A DNA stretch of 64,000 nt from Lepus europaeus (lineage: Eukaryota; Chordata; Mammalia; Lagomorpha; Leporidae), in the NCBI RefSeq assembly GCF_033115175.1, contig NC_084842.1:33129549-33193548 (forward strand), read 5' to 3'. Below the pieces are notes generated by a model that was not told where the DNA came from, ran no database searches, and saw nothing but the letters and a program-made list of their open reading frames with translations. The first letter of the stretch is position 1, and each line of letters opens with the position of its first letter. The translations under genes and the position numbers were made by a program. This document shows, one piece after another, positions 20,061-33,419 of this stretch.

Positions 20061-21660
20061 AATCTGTAGCAGTTCATAAAGGATTTACCAAATTCATTTA
20101 TTTTAATTATTCTTGCCTCTCCCTGTTTATTGTGTTATTATTGTTCTTTTGGTTTTGTTTTTGTATAAATATGCTCTGTGAGTATATTTCTTATCATGTA
20201 CTCAATATTGGTTTTGTTTAATGTGCTAATGCTATTTTGAGAAAAATTATAATAAAATATCAGAATTCCACTTAATTAAATTCTATCTACCAGATGTCAG
20301 ATGTAATGTCAGTCATCCAAGAATCATTCCAGGCCACTAAGGATTTCAATGCTCACAGCAGCAATCTGACCTACACACAAGTCATTCTAACTACAAGTGC
20401 ACTGATAAGCCCAGACAGTGTGTCAGGTAACAGTGCAGTGTGAGGTATTTGCCAAATATATATATATATTTTTTTTTTTTTTTGAGAGAATGAGGGAAAT
20501 CTTCCTGGAGGAGGCAGCAGTTGAATTGAATCTTAAAACAATGGTATGTAAACAGAATATGATATATATTTCAGGAAAAGAGTAAATAAAAGCTTAGAAG
20601 TAAGAAGCAGCTATGACAATGTTTTGTATTATTGATTAATATATAGTTATGAAGCTTATTTTTGATTTACTTTTAATCTACATTCAATTTCAGTATGAGA
20701 TTTCCTAAAACAGAAGGAAAATGGTTAAACAGGAAATTGTTCTCCTATTGATGTGGTACCACAAGTAAATAAAGTTATTATCAGTTTTAAGATACATAAG
20801 TATACAGAAAACTTATAAATGTCAAATCTGGAAAAAATATCATCAGCACACAAGTTAATATTATTATGAAATAAATATAAATTTTTTTAAAAGGTTAATA
20901 ACTTTTTTCTAACAGTGGAGCCTCACAGAATCTCTTGTCCTACAAAGACAGCTAAGAATACATGCTTTGTTTTGTTCTCCTTGGAAGAGACATCTTGCTT
21001 GATTTGATTTGTATATGAATGAAACTTTCAACATGCTAATTTTCTGGTTAATATTCCCCTTTGGCATGTATCAGCAAAGGATAATTGGCAGTAATGTGAT
21101 TTAAACTTACTTGAATTTGTAGCTGTTAATTGAACCTTCACTTTCAGAAATGGCATCACAGCATAGAAATAAATTTATTCACATAAGATGTTCCCAAATC
21201 TCCTTCTGAAGATATAACCATCAGAATGGAAAGTTTCAGTATCCTCCCTCCCATCTGGAACTGGGGAGATCAACTCTAAATAACCTCTAGTATTATCTTC
21301 TAATCTCATGATTTGATGATTGTGGAATGGGCTACTTACCTATTTATCTCTCAAGGAAAGGAGAGCACAGTATGCTGTAAGAAGTCATTAATCCAAGGAG
21401 GGGACTTTGAACTAATTTCAGTGAATGATGAACATAGTCAAGAGGTGATTTTAAATTGTAATGATGAAGAAAGCAATCAGCTGATGCAGATTTTAGAAGT
21501 TGTATCAGGAACAATAATGAGAAAAGAGGACACTTAATCACATTCACAAAAGAATTATAGGAATACATAATTAAAGCAATGATAATGAATAATAAAACTT
21601 TTGGTGAGCCATCTTTTAGAAATCACTAGAAGTAGAGTAAGAAGCAAAAAAAGACATTGT
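20061..21660. other. Unassigned, SINE-free sequence
   Basis: Includes a short TA run and T-run near 20457-20485. A 50-codon open stretch at 20290-20440 and a 74-codon frame at 21313-21537 are not supported as genes. Confidence 0.35.
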
Positions 21661-22010
21661 GTGTATAAAATAAAATCTATTGGAAGCCATTGGTCTGAAC
21701 TGAGCTATAGCACAAGTCCAAACCCAAACAGCCACTGGTTCTAACGTTCCACATCACTGAGTCAAAACTAGGTTGTTTGACTTATTGAGAAATCAGTAGA
21801 AAAAAAAACTAATAGCCAAGTCTCCAAGGGGGCCAGTTTTAGCCAGCATGATAAGGATAACCTTCTAAGAACAGAAACCAAAATGGTCAGTCTGCTTTTT
21901 GTAATCTGCTTCTACCTTCTACAGTCCTTTTCTGTCAATAAAATCAACCTCTTCTGCTTAACTCCTTGGAATACTCATTCAATTTTATAGAATGAGGTTT
22001 TGCTTAATTC
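21660..22010 (+). mobile_element. Possible LTR (3' part)
   Basis: TCAATAAAATCAACCTCTTC followed by a GAATGAGGTTTTGCTTAATTC terminus resembles the R/U5 of a mammalian LTR. The 5' boundary is not clear. Confidence 0.35.
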
Positions 22011-23134
22011 TACAACTCAAAAAATGCCAATTAAGGTCTTAAATTTGTTGGGATTTCATCTATTGATACGTATCAGTGATAGAAACTTTACATGGGAGTT
22101 CAAGAAGAAATGTACTAAAATGAGTAAATTCTAGTGCTAACTGTAAAATGACCATTTGATATGGACTGCAGAGATTCAACAGGTTCTCAGCACACTGCAC
22201 AAAGACAAAAAAAAAAAAAAACAGAAAGAGCAAAAACGGGACAATTTACAATTTTAATATTTTCTGAGGATAAAAGATAACAAGTAGGATTTATACATGA
22301 AATTAATGAAAATTTAGAGAAAAACTAAATGTCCTTGGAAAATGAAAGTGCTAGCATTGGAAAAACAATAGAAAATAGTTCATGAAATAATGAGGAATAA
22401 AACGAGACCAGGTAAATTTGTAAATAGAAGCACTGGCAATGAATTGCACCGCAAGAACTCAGATTGGCCTAAAGATAAGTTCTCCGAAACTCGCAATAAT
22501 TCTATACAAGCAAAAATGAGAACAAATTTAAAATAAGGCTAATAAGCATCCTGAGGCCAAGAAAGACTGAATAATGCATGCAACAATTAGCAAAATGCAA
22601 GAAAAATAATATAGACAATGAATAAATAGTAGACAAAAATCTTATCTTGCATATATATATATATACACACAAACATATCTTAATACATATACATCTCCAA
22701 ATATGTGTGTATGTGTATCAAGAAAATGTACTTCATAATTCTTTAAGGACAATATGCATTTTCTATATCTTCTTTTGAATCAGTTTTAAGATCTTATTGA
22801 TTCTCTCATTAATCAATCAGTAATTGACAAAATATTTTGTATGCATTCTTTTTATATTTTTGTGACACACTCATATCTCAAATATTTTAGTTTAACCCTT
22901 AAACATTTATAATACACGTAGAAGTATATAGAAGTAGCAGCAAAACACAATGTATATACAGATGCACATGTTTAGGGAATTTATTTTAATATTACTATAT
23001 ATGAGAACGCTCCAAAAGTTTCATAGAAGATTTGTATTATCAGCAGCAGTCAGCCCCTACCTGATCTGCTTGCAGTGTGTTCAATAAATCTATATCTGTT
23101 TTTTAAAACAAGGTATTATCTTAAAAAAAGCTAC
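22010..23134. other. Unassigned AT-rich sequence with microsatellite
   Basis: An (AT)n(AC)n run lies at 22651-22671. No genes or named repeats were seen. Confidence 0.4.
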
Positions 23135-23530
23135 AGCTTTTATTGAGATATAGTTCATATACCATACAATTAACTAATTTAAAGTATACAGTTCACTGGT
23201 TTTTAGTATTGTTAGAGTTGGACAACTATTACCACAATACAGGAGTAGAATATACCCATCACTACAAAAAGAAACACAGTACCCAGAAATAGTCACTCTT
23301 CATTTTTTTCCAAACATCCCTTCCTACCTCCTCTCCCTCCCAAACCAACCTCAGCTTCTGATAGCCACTAATATAACTTTCTATTTTGGACATTTCACAC
23401 ATATAGAATCATACAATATGTGATCTTTCTTGACTGGCTTCTATTACTAAGCATCATAGCATTTACAGAGTTTATCCATGCTGTACCATGCATTATCTTT
23501 CAATCCTATTTTTCCACAAATTTTATTTCC
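23135..23530 (-). mobile_element. Old L1 3' region
   Basis: The plus strand shows TTTTATTGAGATATAGTTCA, ACAGTTCACTGGTTTTTAGTA, ATAGAATCATACAATATGTG and TTTATCCATGCTGTA, the antisense of old mammalian L1 3' sequence. Confidence 0.75.
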
Positions 23531-23584
23531 ACGAAGTTTTAAATGATATTTAAATGATTCATATATAAATGATCATTATTATTT

Positions 23585-23825
23585 ATAGTGCCCACTAGAG
23601 TCAGGTACTAGTCAAAGTGCTTTCTGTATTAACTCATTTAATCCTTGCAGTTTATCTACAGATTATGTGAGGTAGATACTACTGTGGCTACATTTCACAA
23701 ATTGGGAAACAGATGTATAATGTACAAATGTGCTTACACAAAGAATGGCAAAGCAAACATTGAACCCAGGAAACTTGGCTCTAACACCGTTTTCTGAGTC
23801 TTACCCACTATTCTACACTGTTTTC
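23585..23825 (-). mobile_element. MIR SINE, nearly full length
   Basis: Antisense MIR order: AACTCATTTAATCCTTGCAG, GTGAGGTAGATACTACTGTG, ACATTGAACCCAGG and CCACTATTCTACACTG. Confidence 0.85.
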
Positions 23826-23829
23826 TGTC

Positions 23830-25790
23830 ATCCAAGTATACATATGATTGTGTAGAAACATACAAGATTTCCTTCAAAGGAAATTGACTGTTATTTTGAA
23901 ATAACAAAGAAATAGAAGAAGAAATCCTTAATACCAGATTTTAAAGTGTATCTCCTTGCTCTTCCTAACAAGAATTAAACGTAATCACAGAGCTCACATG
24001 AATTTCGACACTGACAGCAAAGCAACTGCACACAGCTTAACACTTGTGGGACTACTTTGTCAAGTTAAATGCTTACAAGTAATCTAGACTTGATGAAATC
24101 TTCTCTAGAGCACTCAGAAACTACTGACTAAATCTCAGTGCCATTACCTATTATATTTAAAGACTCACTGAGGAATGATAAAATCTCAGATGTCTAAGAA
24201 AATACAAACAATATTATCCACTTTACAAAAATAAATAAATAACATTATTCTTAAGAATTATAGACTACTAAACCCAAGGAAGGATTTGGAAAGGTTCTGC
24301 CATGATAAACGAAGAAATCAGTGACCAAAACTTGCATAATTACAAGGTAACATAAGAATGAATATAGACTCATCAACATCAATAATAGCTCCCCCAAATG
24401 CTAGCATTCTTCTTTAGTGCAAAACTGCTGGTAAATATTTTGGGAGTGGTATGAGAATGGATAGGTAAACACGGGTAAAATTTTGAACTTGAATGATGTT
24501 TTCAACACTTCCTCACAGATCAGCTTCCTTGGTAAATGTCATATTTTCACTTTAAGTGTGCCTGTATGACTAACATAACCAGTCCTGGGTTTAAACAACC
24601 TAAAAATAACAGGACCATGTCAATATACACATATGGTACTGCTGTGTTGCATAATCAACATGTAACTCATGAGGAAAGTATCTAACTAGACAAAAGCGGA
24701 AAACTGATACCATAAGCTTCAATTCTAGGTATTTTCAAGTTATAACCCAGCTTGTTCAACATGGGATTCCACCTCTACCTAAATAAGACATGCCTTTGCT
24801 CATTATTCTATGTGGAACTATTTGGTTGTTAGTCAAAACCACTCTGTTTTTTCAGTTTCCTTCTGAGTTCCTTTTGTCTAAAGACCTCAGTCTCATCCAG
24901 TTATACTTTGTTATAAATGCAACATCCCCTTGTTAAACAATTGGAAATATTTGCACATCAACTAAAGTTTCCCACTAGTTCAGAAGAGAAAGTCTGCTAA
25001 GAAGGTCCATTTCTAAAGCTGGTCTAGAAGGGAAGGTTCAGGGAACATAACAATGACACTGCTGCTATCAGTGTGCTTGAAGCAATGATGTTTAAAAATT
25101 CATCAATGCAAATTATGGGAAATGGAAATCAGAGCCTTATTTTCTCATGTTTTCTAAGAATTAAGTCTTCTTGGAGTTTTTAAGTTTTTGAATGTATGAT
25201 CTGCTTCCATTTTCCATTAAATATAATCCTTTTATTGCTTATTGATTCATGTCTTATTTATGATGTTTCAAAATTGATTTGCTAATTACTATTTATAATC
25301 TTCCAACCCTTTTATTTGTACTTTCCTAGATGTTACATTGAGAATGACATCAGATGCTACAAATGAATGGAGTCAACACTCCTTTTATTCAGAATCATTT
25401 CTCTATGAAGCCCCCTATATAAACCAAGTGATAATAACTCAATGTTATTCAGAAAAGCAACCAAAATATATGTCACATGTGGTTGAATTCAGGGATGCAG
25501 AACATGCAGAATAGAGGGGTAACTATAACTTATTCACTGCACATCCTGCAAGTTATTCAAGACAACTTGAAATAAAAGATCAAAGCATACATGTTGTCAA
25601 AAAATACAGAAATATAATATTAAAATATGAAGAAGTAGAAGAAAATAAATATACTATAGATGTTAGCTACCATCATGAATATTAAAACTATCTTCACATG
25701 TTTTAGAAGACTAGATGAGAAAAATAATGTAAGAGATGCTGGCCTCAAAAATCTTAAAAAAGAAAAAATAGCCAAGATTCACAGTGTTTT
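23830..25790. other. Unassigned, SINE-free sequence
   Basis: No repeat or exon recognised over about 2 kb. Confidence 0.35.
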
Positions 25791-25975
25791 CGTATTCCAG
25801 GTGATTTACATATATTATTTGTCCAAATCTTAAGACATAGTTGATTGTAGCTCCATTTTAAAGACAAGGATACTGAAGCCCAGGCATCTTACACAAACTG
25901 AATTCATTTCATTGGCAACTGACAGAAATCGGACCCAAACTTGAGTATGCAGAGTTGAGTTCACGATGCTATGAA
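25790..25975 (-). mobile_element. MIR SINE fragment
   Basis: Antisense core: CCATTTTAAAGACAAGGATACTGAAGCCCAGG with the matching flanks. Confidence 0.7.
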
Positions 25976-26169
25976 TTCCTTAAGAAGAATGGATCTTTTC
26001 TCAAAGAGGTTTACCCACTCAGTCCTTACACAAGGAGCATGCAGAAACATCATGGTCACCTTTGCAATAGTTCTGCCTTTAAAACATGCACAGGGATGTT
26101 TTTAATGGCTTAAGAACCTCACAATAAAGCATAACTCAGTGAGGAAGTCTCTGTAGCAGGTAAGCTGAT

Positions 26170-26460
26170 TTGTTAAGTCATCCATTCAACATATTTAATG
26201 AGTTACTGATAGGAAACAGAAAAGTGAACACAATCCCTGCTCACAAGAAGCCAGCAGGACATTAGAGATCAAAATAAAAAAGAAGCGTATTTTAGCTTAA
26301 CAGATGCAAGAGTGAGTGTGCACGGTGGTACATGTGCACAGCAAAAAGAGGAGTAAATTTACTCGGGGGTCAGATCAAACGAGGTTCTATTGAAAATATA
26401 CAAAATTCATAATAAAATATGAATTGAAATACAAACAAAATTTAACAGTAGGAGATGAGG
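26170..26460 (-). mobile_element. L2-like LINE 3' fragment
   Basis: CATTCAACATATTTAATGAG and the ACACAATCCCTGCTCACAAG block are antisense to the L2 3' end. Confidence 0.55.
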
Positions 26461-27026
26461 ATTTCAGGGAATATATTTAAAAGGATGTAAAGACCCCTAG
26501 ACACAGAAAATTATTGTGTGTTTAGGGAACTAAAGTTAGTAAAGTTAAAGTGGATAATTTTCTTCTTATTTCTACTTTAGGAAAAGATTAAACTCAAAAC
26601 TACATGGCATGATTATGAAAAGTGTGGTCTCCTGAATCATCACTTAAACCTATTACTTCAGGATCTCTTGAGGTGGAGCCTAGAAAATTGCCTTTCAAAC
26701 AAGATTTATATAGAACATTATGCACACAGAAGTCTGAAATATTGATTACTGGTAATTATAATTTGGAACACATCTGTAAAAAATAAAACGATAATTTTAA
26801 CATTATACAATTAATAGTATGCTGTTTGTTCTAATAACCATTAAATGCTGTCATCAGGTGAGTCTTGAGGCATCTCCTTTATTATGAGAATAAAATCTTA
26901 CTGTTGGATACATGTGATGTTGCTGTATGGAAAGGGTTGTTTTTAAGCTTTATTTGATTATTCAGCACAATTCTTTACCAGTCTGGCATCAGCTTGTTGA
27001 AAGAACAGAAGAAAATCAAACTGAAT

Positions 27027-27411
27027 GGCCGGCGCCGCGGCTCAGTAGGCTAATCCTCCACCTTGCGGCGCCGGCACACCGGGTTCTAGTCCCGGTCGGG
27101 GCACCGATCCTGTCCCGGTTGCCCCTCTTCCAGGCCAGCTCTCTGCTGTGGCCAGGGAGTGCAGTGGAGGATGGCCCAAGTGCTTGGGCCCTGCACCCCA
27201 TGGGAGACCAGGAGAAGCACCTGGCTCCTGCCATCAGATCAGCGCGGTGCGCTGGCCGCAGCGCGCCTACCGCGGCGGCCATTGGAGGGTGAACCAACGG
27301 CAAAAAGGAAGACCTTTCTCTCTGTCTCTCTCTCTCTCTCTGTCCACTCTGCCTGTCAAAAAAATAAAAATAAAAAAAATAATAATAAAAAAAAAGAAAT
27401 AATAAAAAAAA
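27027..27411 (+). mobile_element. CSINE, full length, young
   Basis: Near-consensus, with a long A-rich tail containing AAT interruptions. The exact 17-bp target duplication AGAAAATCAAACTGAAT lies at 27010-27026 and 27412-27428. One of the youngest copies here. Confidence 0.98.
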
Positions 27412-27429
27412 AGAAAATCAAACTGAATG

Positions 27430-27900
27430 AGGGTACATTAGAATTCTTCTGGTAAGATTCATATGATGCAACAAAGTTCAAAGAAAAAAGAATTAGAGTG
27501 AAACATTTTAACTGTATTCAATAATATCCACTCTTTAATAAAAGTTACGATGGATCACCCTAGTTGAGAATATCACACAGCAAAATTCAGGACAGAGAAG
27601 GGTGGCAGTCCAAACCTCCAATATGTTCTTAGGTTTTATAGAACCTACTCCCCTTCATTCAAAATTTGCCTCTTTATTAGAGAGGCAGGGAGCCACGGGT
27701 GTGTTAGAGTCATTCAGATGGGCTGAGCAGAGCCAATAAATGAATATGTTGGAATTTAGTGAGCTGCTTGCTAAACCACTGGCAACATAAAACTGGCTGC
27801 CCATTTTAGGAGTATCTTATATCTTACATCATAAAAATCCACAGATGTGACAAATCAGGTCTCTCTTTTTTCTTAAGAGCTGGTTTCCCAGCACACTGCC
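27430..27900. other. Unassigned sequence
   Basis: No repeat or exon recognised. Confidence 0.35.
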
Positions 27901-28075
27901 ACTATGGATTAGAAGTCAAGACTTTGAGGTTTGGTGGATCACAGATTGAGTACTTACTCTGCAATCAGGACCTCCCTGAATTTAGATAACCTCTCTGAAC
28001 TGCAGTTTAATTTCTTTCTAATAGGAACAAACTTACTTCGATAGAGAATTAACTTGATATAGAATAACTTTTGGT
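27900..28075 (+). mobile_element. MIR SINE fragment
   Basis: Contains TTTAGATAACCTCTCTGAAC and the TGCAGTTTAATTTC block in MIR sense orientation. Confidence 0.65.
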
Positions 28076-28084
28076 TAAAGTACT

Positions 28085-29033
28085 TAATCGTTTTAAAATG
28101 GCAGCTTGTATATCATGCTGGCCTTGTAAATTGTACCCCTTGTGTTTTAATGTAATAAATATCCTGCTGAAATTGAAATTACCATGGCCTTTATGACCAA
28201 GAATTTTTCAGATTAGGAAAAACTAATTCCTTCAAAGGATTTTTTAAAATGTCAGACTTCTCGTGCAATTACAAAGTAACACAGTCTGAGGAAAGATTAC
28301 TCAGAGATAAAAGTTTCAAAAAAGGCAAAACATTTTTTTAAATCCTGCCTTCACAAAAATCAAGGCAAATGACTCATAAAAAATTTAATTACAAACTAGC
28401 CAAATAGGAATGCTCACTCTTTGTTTCTTGAGAAATATATCTTATCTTTTATATGGCATGATTAGTGTTTAAGGTGTGCTGCTATTCCATGTGCACATTT
28501 ATAAGAACTTAAATTTAAGAGCACAGAGCAGTGTTATTTTTAAAATAGAGGTCTGTTATGCACATCATGGATTTATGCTAGTGCCAAAAAAGTATGACTA
28601 GATATCAAAGTCATGAATGCAATATTATGAACAAATCAAAGATGTATCAAGACATCTCTTTCCACACTGAGAAATCAATTAGGAGCACTTCCCAACAGTA
28701 ATGGTGAAAATGTTTCAGACCTGCAACGTCAAGTATGGTAGCTAGCAGTCACAGATGACTACTGAAACACTTGAAATGTTGCTAGAGAAGATGAATTTTT
28801 TATCTTTTAAAAACTTAGTTTATTTAAATTTAAACCTAAGTAGCTAGGAACTACCATATTGAAAATGAGAAACAGACATTTTAATTGTTCATAACTGTGT
28901 GTGTGTGTGTGTGTGAGTCTGCCTGTGTATACAAAGAAACTGGTAAAAAGGATACAGTAGTATAAGCTATCATTGTAGCATTTAGATAATAGGTTAAAAG
29001 TCTTGTGTCTCTTCCTCATTTGTAAGCTTTGTG
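28085..29033. other. Unassigned sequence with (TG)n
   Basis: A (TG)n microsatellite lies at 28896-28915; otherwise nothing recognised. Confidence 0.4.
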
Positions 29034-29345
29034 AGGGATAAGCATTTGGCCTAGCTGGGTTCCATGCCAAGCTCCAAGACCAGCTACCAATCTGCTACAG
29101 CTTCCTGATAATAGAGAACCAGGAGGTCGCAGTGATGATTCTAGTGATTGGGTTCCTGCCACCCTTTTGGGAGACAAACTGAGTTCCCTGCTCCAAGCTT
29201 TCCTGTGGGCATCTGAAGAGTAGGTCAGTGAATGAAAGTTCACTCTTTCTGTCTCTGTCTCTGTCTCTGTCTCTGTGTGTCTGTCTCTCTCTTTTTCTGG
29301 CTGTCTCTCTAACTCTCCACCTCATAAATAAATATACAAACAAAC
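29034..29345 (+). mobile_element. CSINE, old copy
   Basis: GTGATTGGGTTCCTGCCACC, GTCTCTGTCTCTGTCTCTG and AAATAAATATACA mark the family. The head is strongly diverged. Confidence 0.75.
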
Positions 29346-30083
29346 ATACAAAGAAAGCTATATGAAACTCATGAATCACATTTGTTAAAGCGCTGGTTTT
29401 GTGTTCTGTGTGCTGTAAAAGCGTGGAGGAAAAATGACCTTTCAGGCTTGGTAAGGGGCTTACTAAATTTATTATTTCTTGTATAATTAACAGCTTTAGG
29501 TGAACAGAAAGTAAACAAATAATATAACATTCTATTTTCTCATTATTTAAATATTCATGTTCTCAGAACACTGTGGTATGGCGTCTATTTAAGAAACTGT
29601 TAACATTTGGTAAATTACTTTTGAACTCTCCTGTTTACAACTTACTTTCCTTTTATCTCATAAAAAAAGAGTTATTTCTTATTCCAGCTCTATTAGTCAT
29701 TTTGCTCCATGCTTTCTATAATAGATGAAATATTTAAAATTGAAATGCTAGAGCCTTTGGCAGAATTTATATAATCTAGCAGTATCCCTAAAGGTAAGTA
29801 AATATCTTTAAAGTTGATGATTTCTTTCATATTTAAAAATATGAGTATGTTGTCATTAAATGATTTGTATCAAGGTTCAAGTTTCCTAAATAAAAGCATT
29901 CTTTTAAAATCTTTATATCTGTTAAGATATAGAACTTTTCTAAAAAAAAAATCAAGTGTCAATATGTCATTAATATTAAGAGAAATGAGGTTAGCAAGGT
30001 CCAATATATGATGATTTTTTTCCTTGACATTTAACCCATCATATTAAAAGCTTCTTCAAAGGAAAGAAATATCAGCTTGTCAC
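29346..30083. other. Unassigned intron-like sequence
   Basis: Lies immediately downstream (minus strand) of the 30084-30182 exon. No repeat recognised. Confidence 0.4.
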
Positions 30084-30182
30084 CTGGAGATCGAAATTGA
30101 GCTGCTCTAAGACAAACTGCTGTTTCTTCCCCATGATGAAATTCATAGGATGGACAAAAATGTCAGGATAAAAATAGAACAC
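30084..30182 (-). CDS. Probable internal coding exon of an unrecognised minus-strand gene
   Basis: On the minus strand a pyrimidine-rich acceptor (GGCTTTTTTTCCCAG) leads into 99 bases, exactly 33 codons, ending at a consensus-like donor CCAG|GTGACAAG. Only one of the three frames is open; the other two contain stops. The exon is symmetric (phase 0 in, phase 0 out). The predicted peptide is rich in aromatic residues (starts VFYFYPDIF, then VHPMNF, and ends EQLNFDLQ). It lies in sequence free of recognisable repeats. The exon at 47185 upstream on the same strand also ends in phase 0, so the two could join directly or through further phase-compatible exons. I do not recognise the protein family and assign no function. 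A chance ORF is possible, but the combination of both splice sites, length and codon use argues for a real exon. Confidence 0.6.
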
Positions 30183-31600
30183 CTGGGAAAAAAAGCCATC
30201 AGGAGAAGAAGTATAACTATTGTTATAATTACAACTAAAAATCATTTAAAAGTCAATTATTTTTCCCTGGTAGCAATGAAAGAATACTTACTACATTGAT
30301 TTATATTGTTAAATACTTGGGTGAGAACAAAATGTGATAAGACTATGCTTATGGTAGTCTGCAGATTTAATTTTAATAAAAGATGAATCACAGATAACAT
30401 GATATTTTAAAGAATGTCAAATATTTTAATTCATAATATACAAAGGACATACCAGAAGCTGGCATTTTGAAACTTCAGGATGACAAAAAGGAAGATATAT
30501 ATCAATATTAAATACCGAGCAAGATGTTGGGAAGTCAGATGTCAATATATACCTATCCTATCAGGAAGCGCTCTAAGAAAGCAAGACTGACAGAACACTA
30601 AATAGATCTAGTAATGAGAACAAACAACTTGTATTTTCCTGAAATTTAAAAATTACCTTGGAGAAACACCATAAAACAGAGGCAGAAAGGTCCAGATTCA
30701 ATCTATTACTCTTGAAAGTATTCCTCAAAGAAAAACTATTCAGTAAAATATCAGGCTTTTCCGCTTCTGTGACAAAAGAAAAATTAATTTATGTAGGTTT
30801 CATCAAAAGCAAATATTGTTAGCCACTGGCCACTCCATATTATTAATTGCTTAGCTACTAATATCACAAACTAAGATATCTAACAGCTACTTTTGTGGAT
30901 ACTACAGAATGTAAGATTATTACCTAATGAGAATAATCCATTGGAAATCAATATAAGAGTCTGTTAAGTTTAGATTTTAAGAATTATCACACAACATTTT
31001 CAAAATTCATTTTCAATTATTTAGGGCAATATTATCTAGGGTCATTAGCTTTATGCTACACTGCCTTCACAATCAGTATTTCTCCTATATAATGAATAAT
31101 GCAAAGAGAGTTCAAATCAGGTATGGGCCAAAATCCAAAGTGGCTTTAAAGGCTATAAATAATTATTAGAGTGTATAATACTCCTAGTACAGCAGACTGA
31201 TAAAATTTTCCTCTAGTTTGCAAATGAATTTGATTTGAATTTTAAGAATGAAATAGAGAAGGGGAGCAAAACTGGATTGTCATGGATTATATACAAAATA
31301 TGCTACAAAAAGTTACAACTCCTTGGCAATTAAAAAAAAAATAAAAACACATTTAACAGTGCCTAAATCCAACCTACACTTGGTATGCTTTAGTTTCACA
31401 TAGTAAAAATATAGGACAGTATTAAAAAAGCAGAATAGCAAACTTGTGTTACAGTTTATGATGACAAATGTTTTATGTATTCATTGGATATTTCATAGCA
31501 CTGTGAAAACACACAAAGAAATTGCCTTCACCATCCATTATCTATACTATAGTCAACCACATATAATTTTTAAAAATCATATATGGAAAATATCAAGAAG
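30183..31600. other. Unassigned, repeat-poor intron-like sequence
   Basis: No SINE or LINE recognised over about 1.4 kb upstream (minus strand) of the exon. Confidence 0.35.
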
Positions 31601-31612
31601 AAACACTAAACA

Positions 31613-31942
31613 GGGACTGGTGCTGTGGTATAGTGAGTAAAACTGCTGCCTGCACCACCAGCATCCCATGTGGGCACCAATTTAAGACCTAGCTACTCCA
31701 CTTCCAATCCAGCTCTCTGCTATGACCTGGGAAAAGTAGTGGAGGATGACCCAAGTCCTTGGGCCCCTGAACCCACGTGGGAGACCCGGAAGAGGCTCCA
31801 GGCTCCTGGCTTTGGATTGGCCTGGTTCTAGCTGTTGCAGCCATTTGGGGAGTGAACCAGTAGATGGAAGATATCTTTTTCTCTCTGCCTCTGCCTCTCT
31901 GTAATGCTGCCTTTCAAATAAATAAATCTTAAAAAAAAAAAA
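31613..31942 (+). mobile_element. CSINE, full length
   Basis: Complete head to tail. The target duplication AAACACTAAACA occurs on both sides (from about 31601 and 31943). Confidence 0.95.
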
Positions 31943-32292
31943 AAACACTAAACATTCTACTAAGTTTTATAAAGGGATTTCAACAAAGGAGTTTTATCAT
32001 AGAATAAGCCTTTTATTCATGATCAGTTTTCCTTATGCACAATTGTCTCTCCTCATCTGGACCAGACTAGTTCCAAGGAAGCTGCACTGATAGTAAAGTC
32101 CCTGGGTGCTCAAGTCCCTTATCTACATGATGTAGCCTTCGCATATAATCTATAATCATCCTCTCAGGTACTTTATGTCATCTCTAGAGTTCTTATAATA
32201 TCAAATACAATGTAAGTGTTATTTAAAGAGTTGCTATACTGCATTGTTTAGAGAATAATGACCAGGAAAAAAAATCTGTAAGTTTAGTACAG

Positions 32293-32624
32293 GGGTCGGT
32301 GCTGTGGCATAGTGGGTATAGCTGCCACCTGCAGTGCTGCAATCCCATATGGGCGCCAGTTCGAGTCCTGACTGCTTCACTTCCAATCCAGCTCTCTGAT
32401 ATGGTTTGGGAAAGCAGTGCAAGATGGCCCAAGTGCTTGGGCCCCTGCACTCAAATGGGAGACCCAGAAGAAGCTCTTGGCTCCTGGCTTCTGATCCACT
32501 CAGCTCTGGCCTACTGATCATCTAGGGAGTGAACCAGCAGATGGAAGACCTCTCTCTCTTTCTCTCTCTCTGCCTCTGCTTTTCTGTAACACTGCCTTTG
32601 AAATGAATAATCTTTTAAAAAAAT
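32293..32624 (+). mobile_element. CSINE, full length
   Basis: Head GGTCGGTGCTGTGGCATAG and body GATGGCCCAAGTGCTTGGGC. The target duplication TTTAGTACAG lies at 32283-32292 and 32626-32635. Confidence 0.95.
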
Positions 32625-32908
32625 CTTTAGTACAGATCTGATTTTTTTCTAATATTTTCTATCCATGGTTAGTTGAATCTATAGATGTGAAATCTGCATA
32701 TATGAAGGGCTAATTTTACTTGATTTTTTCCACATTTTCAACAGTTGAATTAAACATTTTATCTAAGCCATGATATACATTATCAATCTCAAAAGATCCA
32801 TTTTATTTTTTATTTTATCTTGTAGTTCTTATATTCTTTCCTGAGTTCTATCTCCATTGTCTCTCACTCTAATGGGTGCTTGATTTCGTGTTTTGGGATA
32901 ATTAATTT

Positions 32909-33228
32909 TTTTATTTATTTATTTGAAAGTCAGAGTTAAACAGAGAAAAGTAGAGGCAGAGAGAGAGAGAGGTCTTTCATCCACTGGTTCACTTCCCAAT
33001 TGGCCAAAACGACCGGAGCTACACCAATCTGAAGCCAGGAGCTAGGAGCTTCCTCCGGATCTCCCACGTGGGGTCAGGGGCCCAAGCCTTGGGCCATCTT
33101 CTACTGCTTTCCCAGGCCAAAGCAGAGAGCTGGATCAGAAATGGAGCATCCCGGACTCAAACTGGTGCCCATATGGGATGCCAGCACTGCAGGTGGTGGC
33201 TTTACCCACTATGCCACAGCACCAGCCC
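32909..33228 (-). mobile_element. CSINE, full length
   Basis: Complemented tail TTTATTTATTTATTTGAAAG through to CCACAGCACCAGCCCC. A TTAATTTTTT-type duplication is seen on both sides. Confidence 0.93.
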
Positions 33229-33419
33229 CTATTAATTTTTTGTTATTACTTTTTTTCAGTATAAGAATTTTTCTAAAACATAATAATGTTTTGTAAAAAT
33301 ATGTGTAATTAATATTATGTCATTAACACTATTTTACATATTTTTAGTCAGTATTAAACTTTTAATCAGACATGTTGGCCAAATATACCACTGCATGTAT
33401 CCAACACATTTTGCTTTTA

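Noticed and set aside
21313..21537. 74-codon frame ending in RKEDT
   Set aside because: No splice sites, start context or known domain, and an equally long frame lies antisense. Chance is likely.
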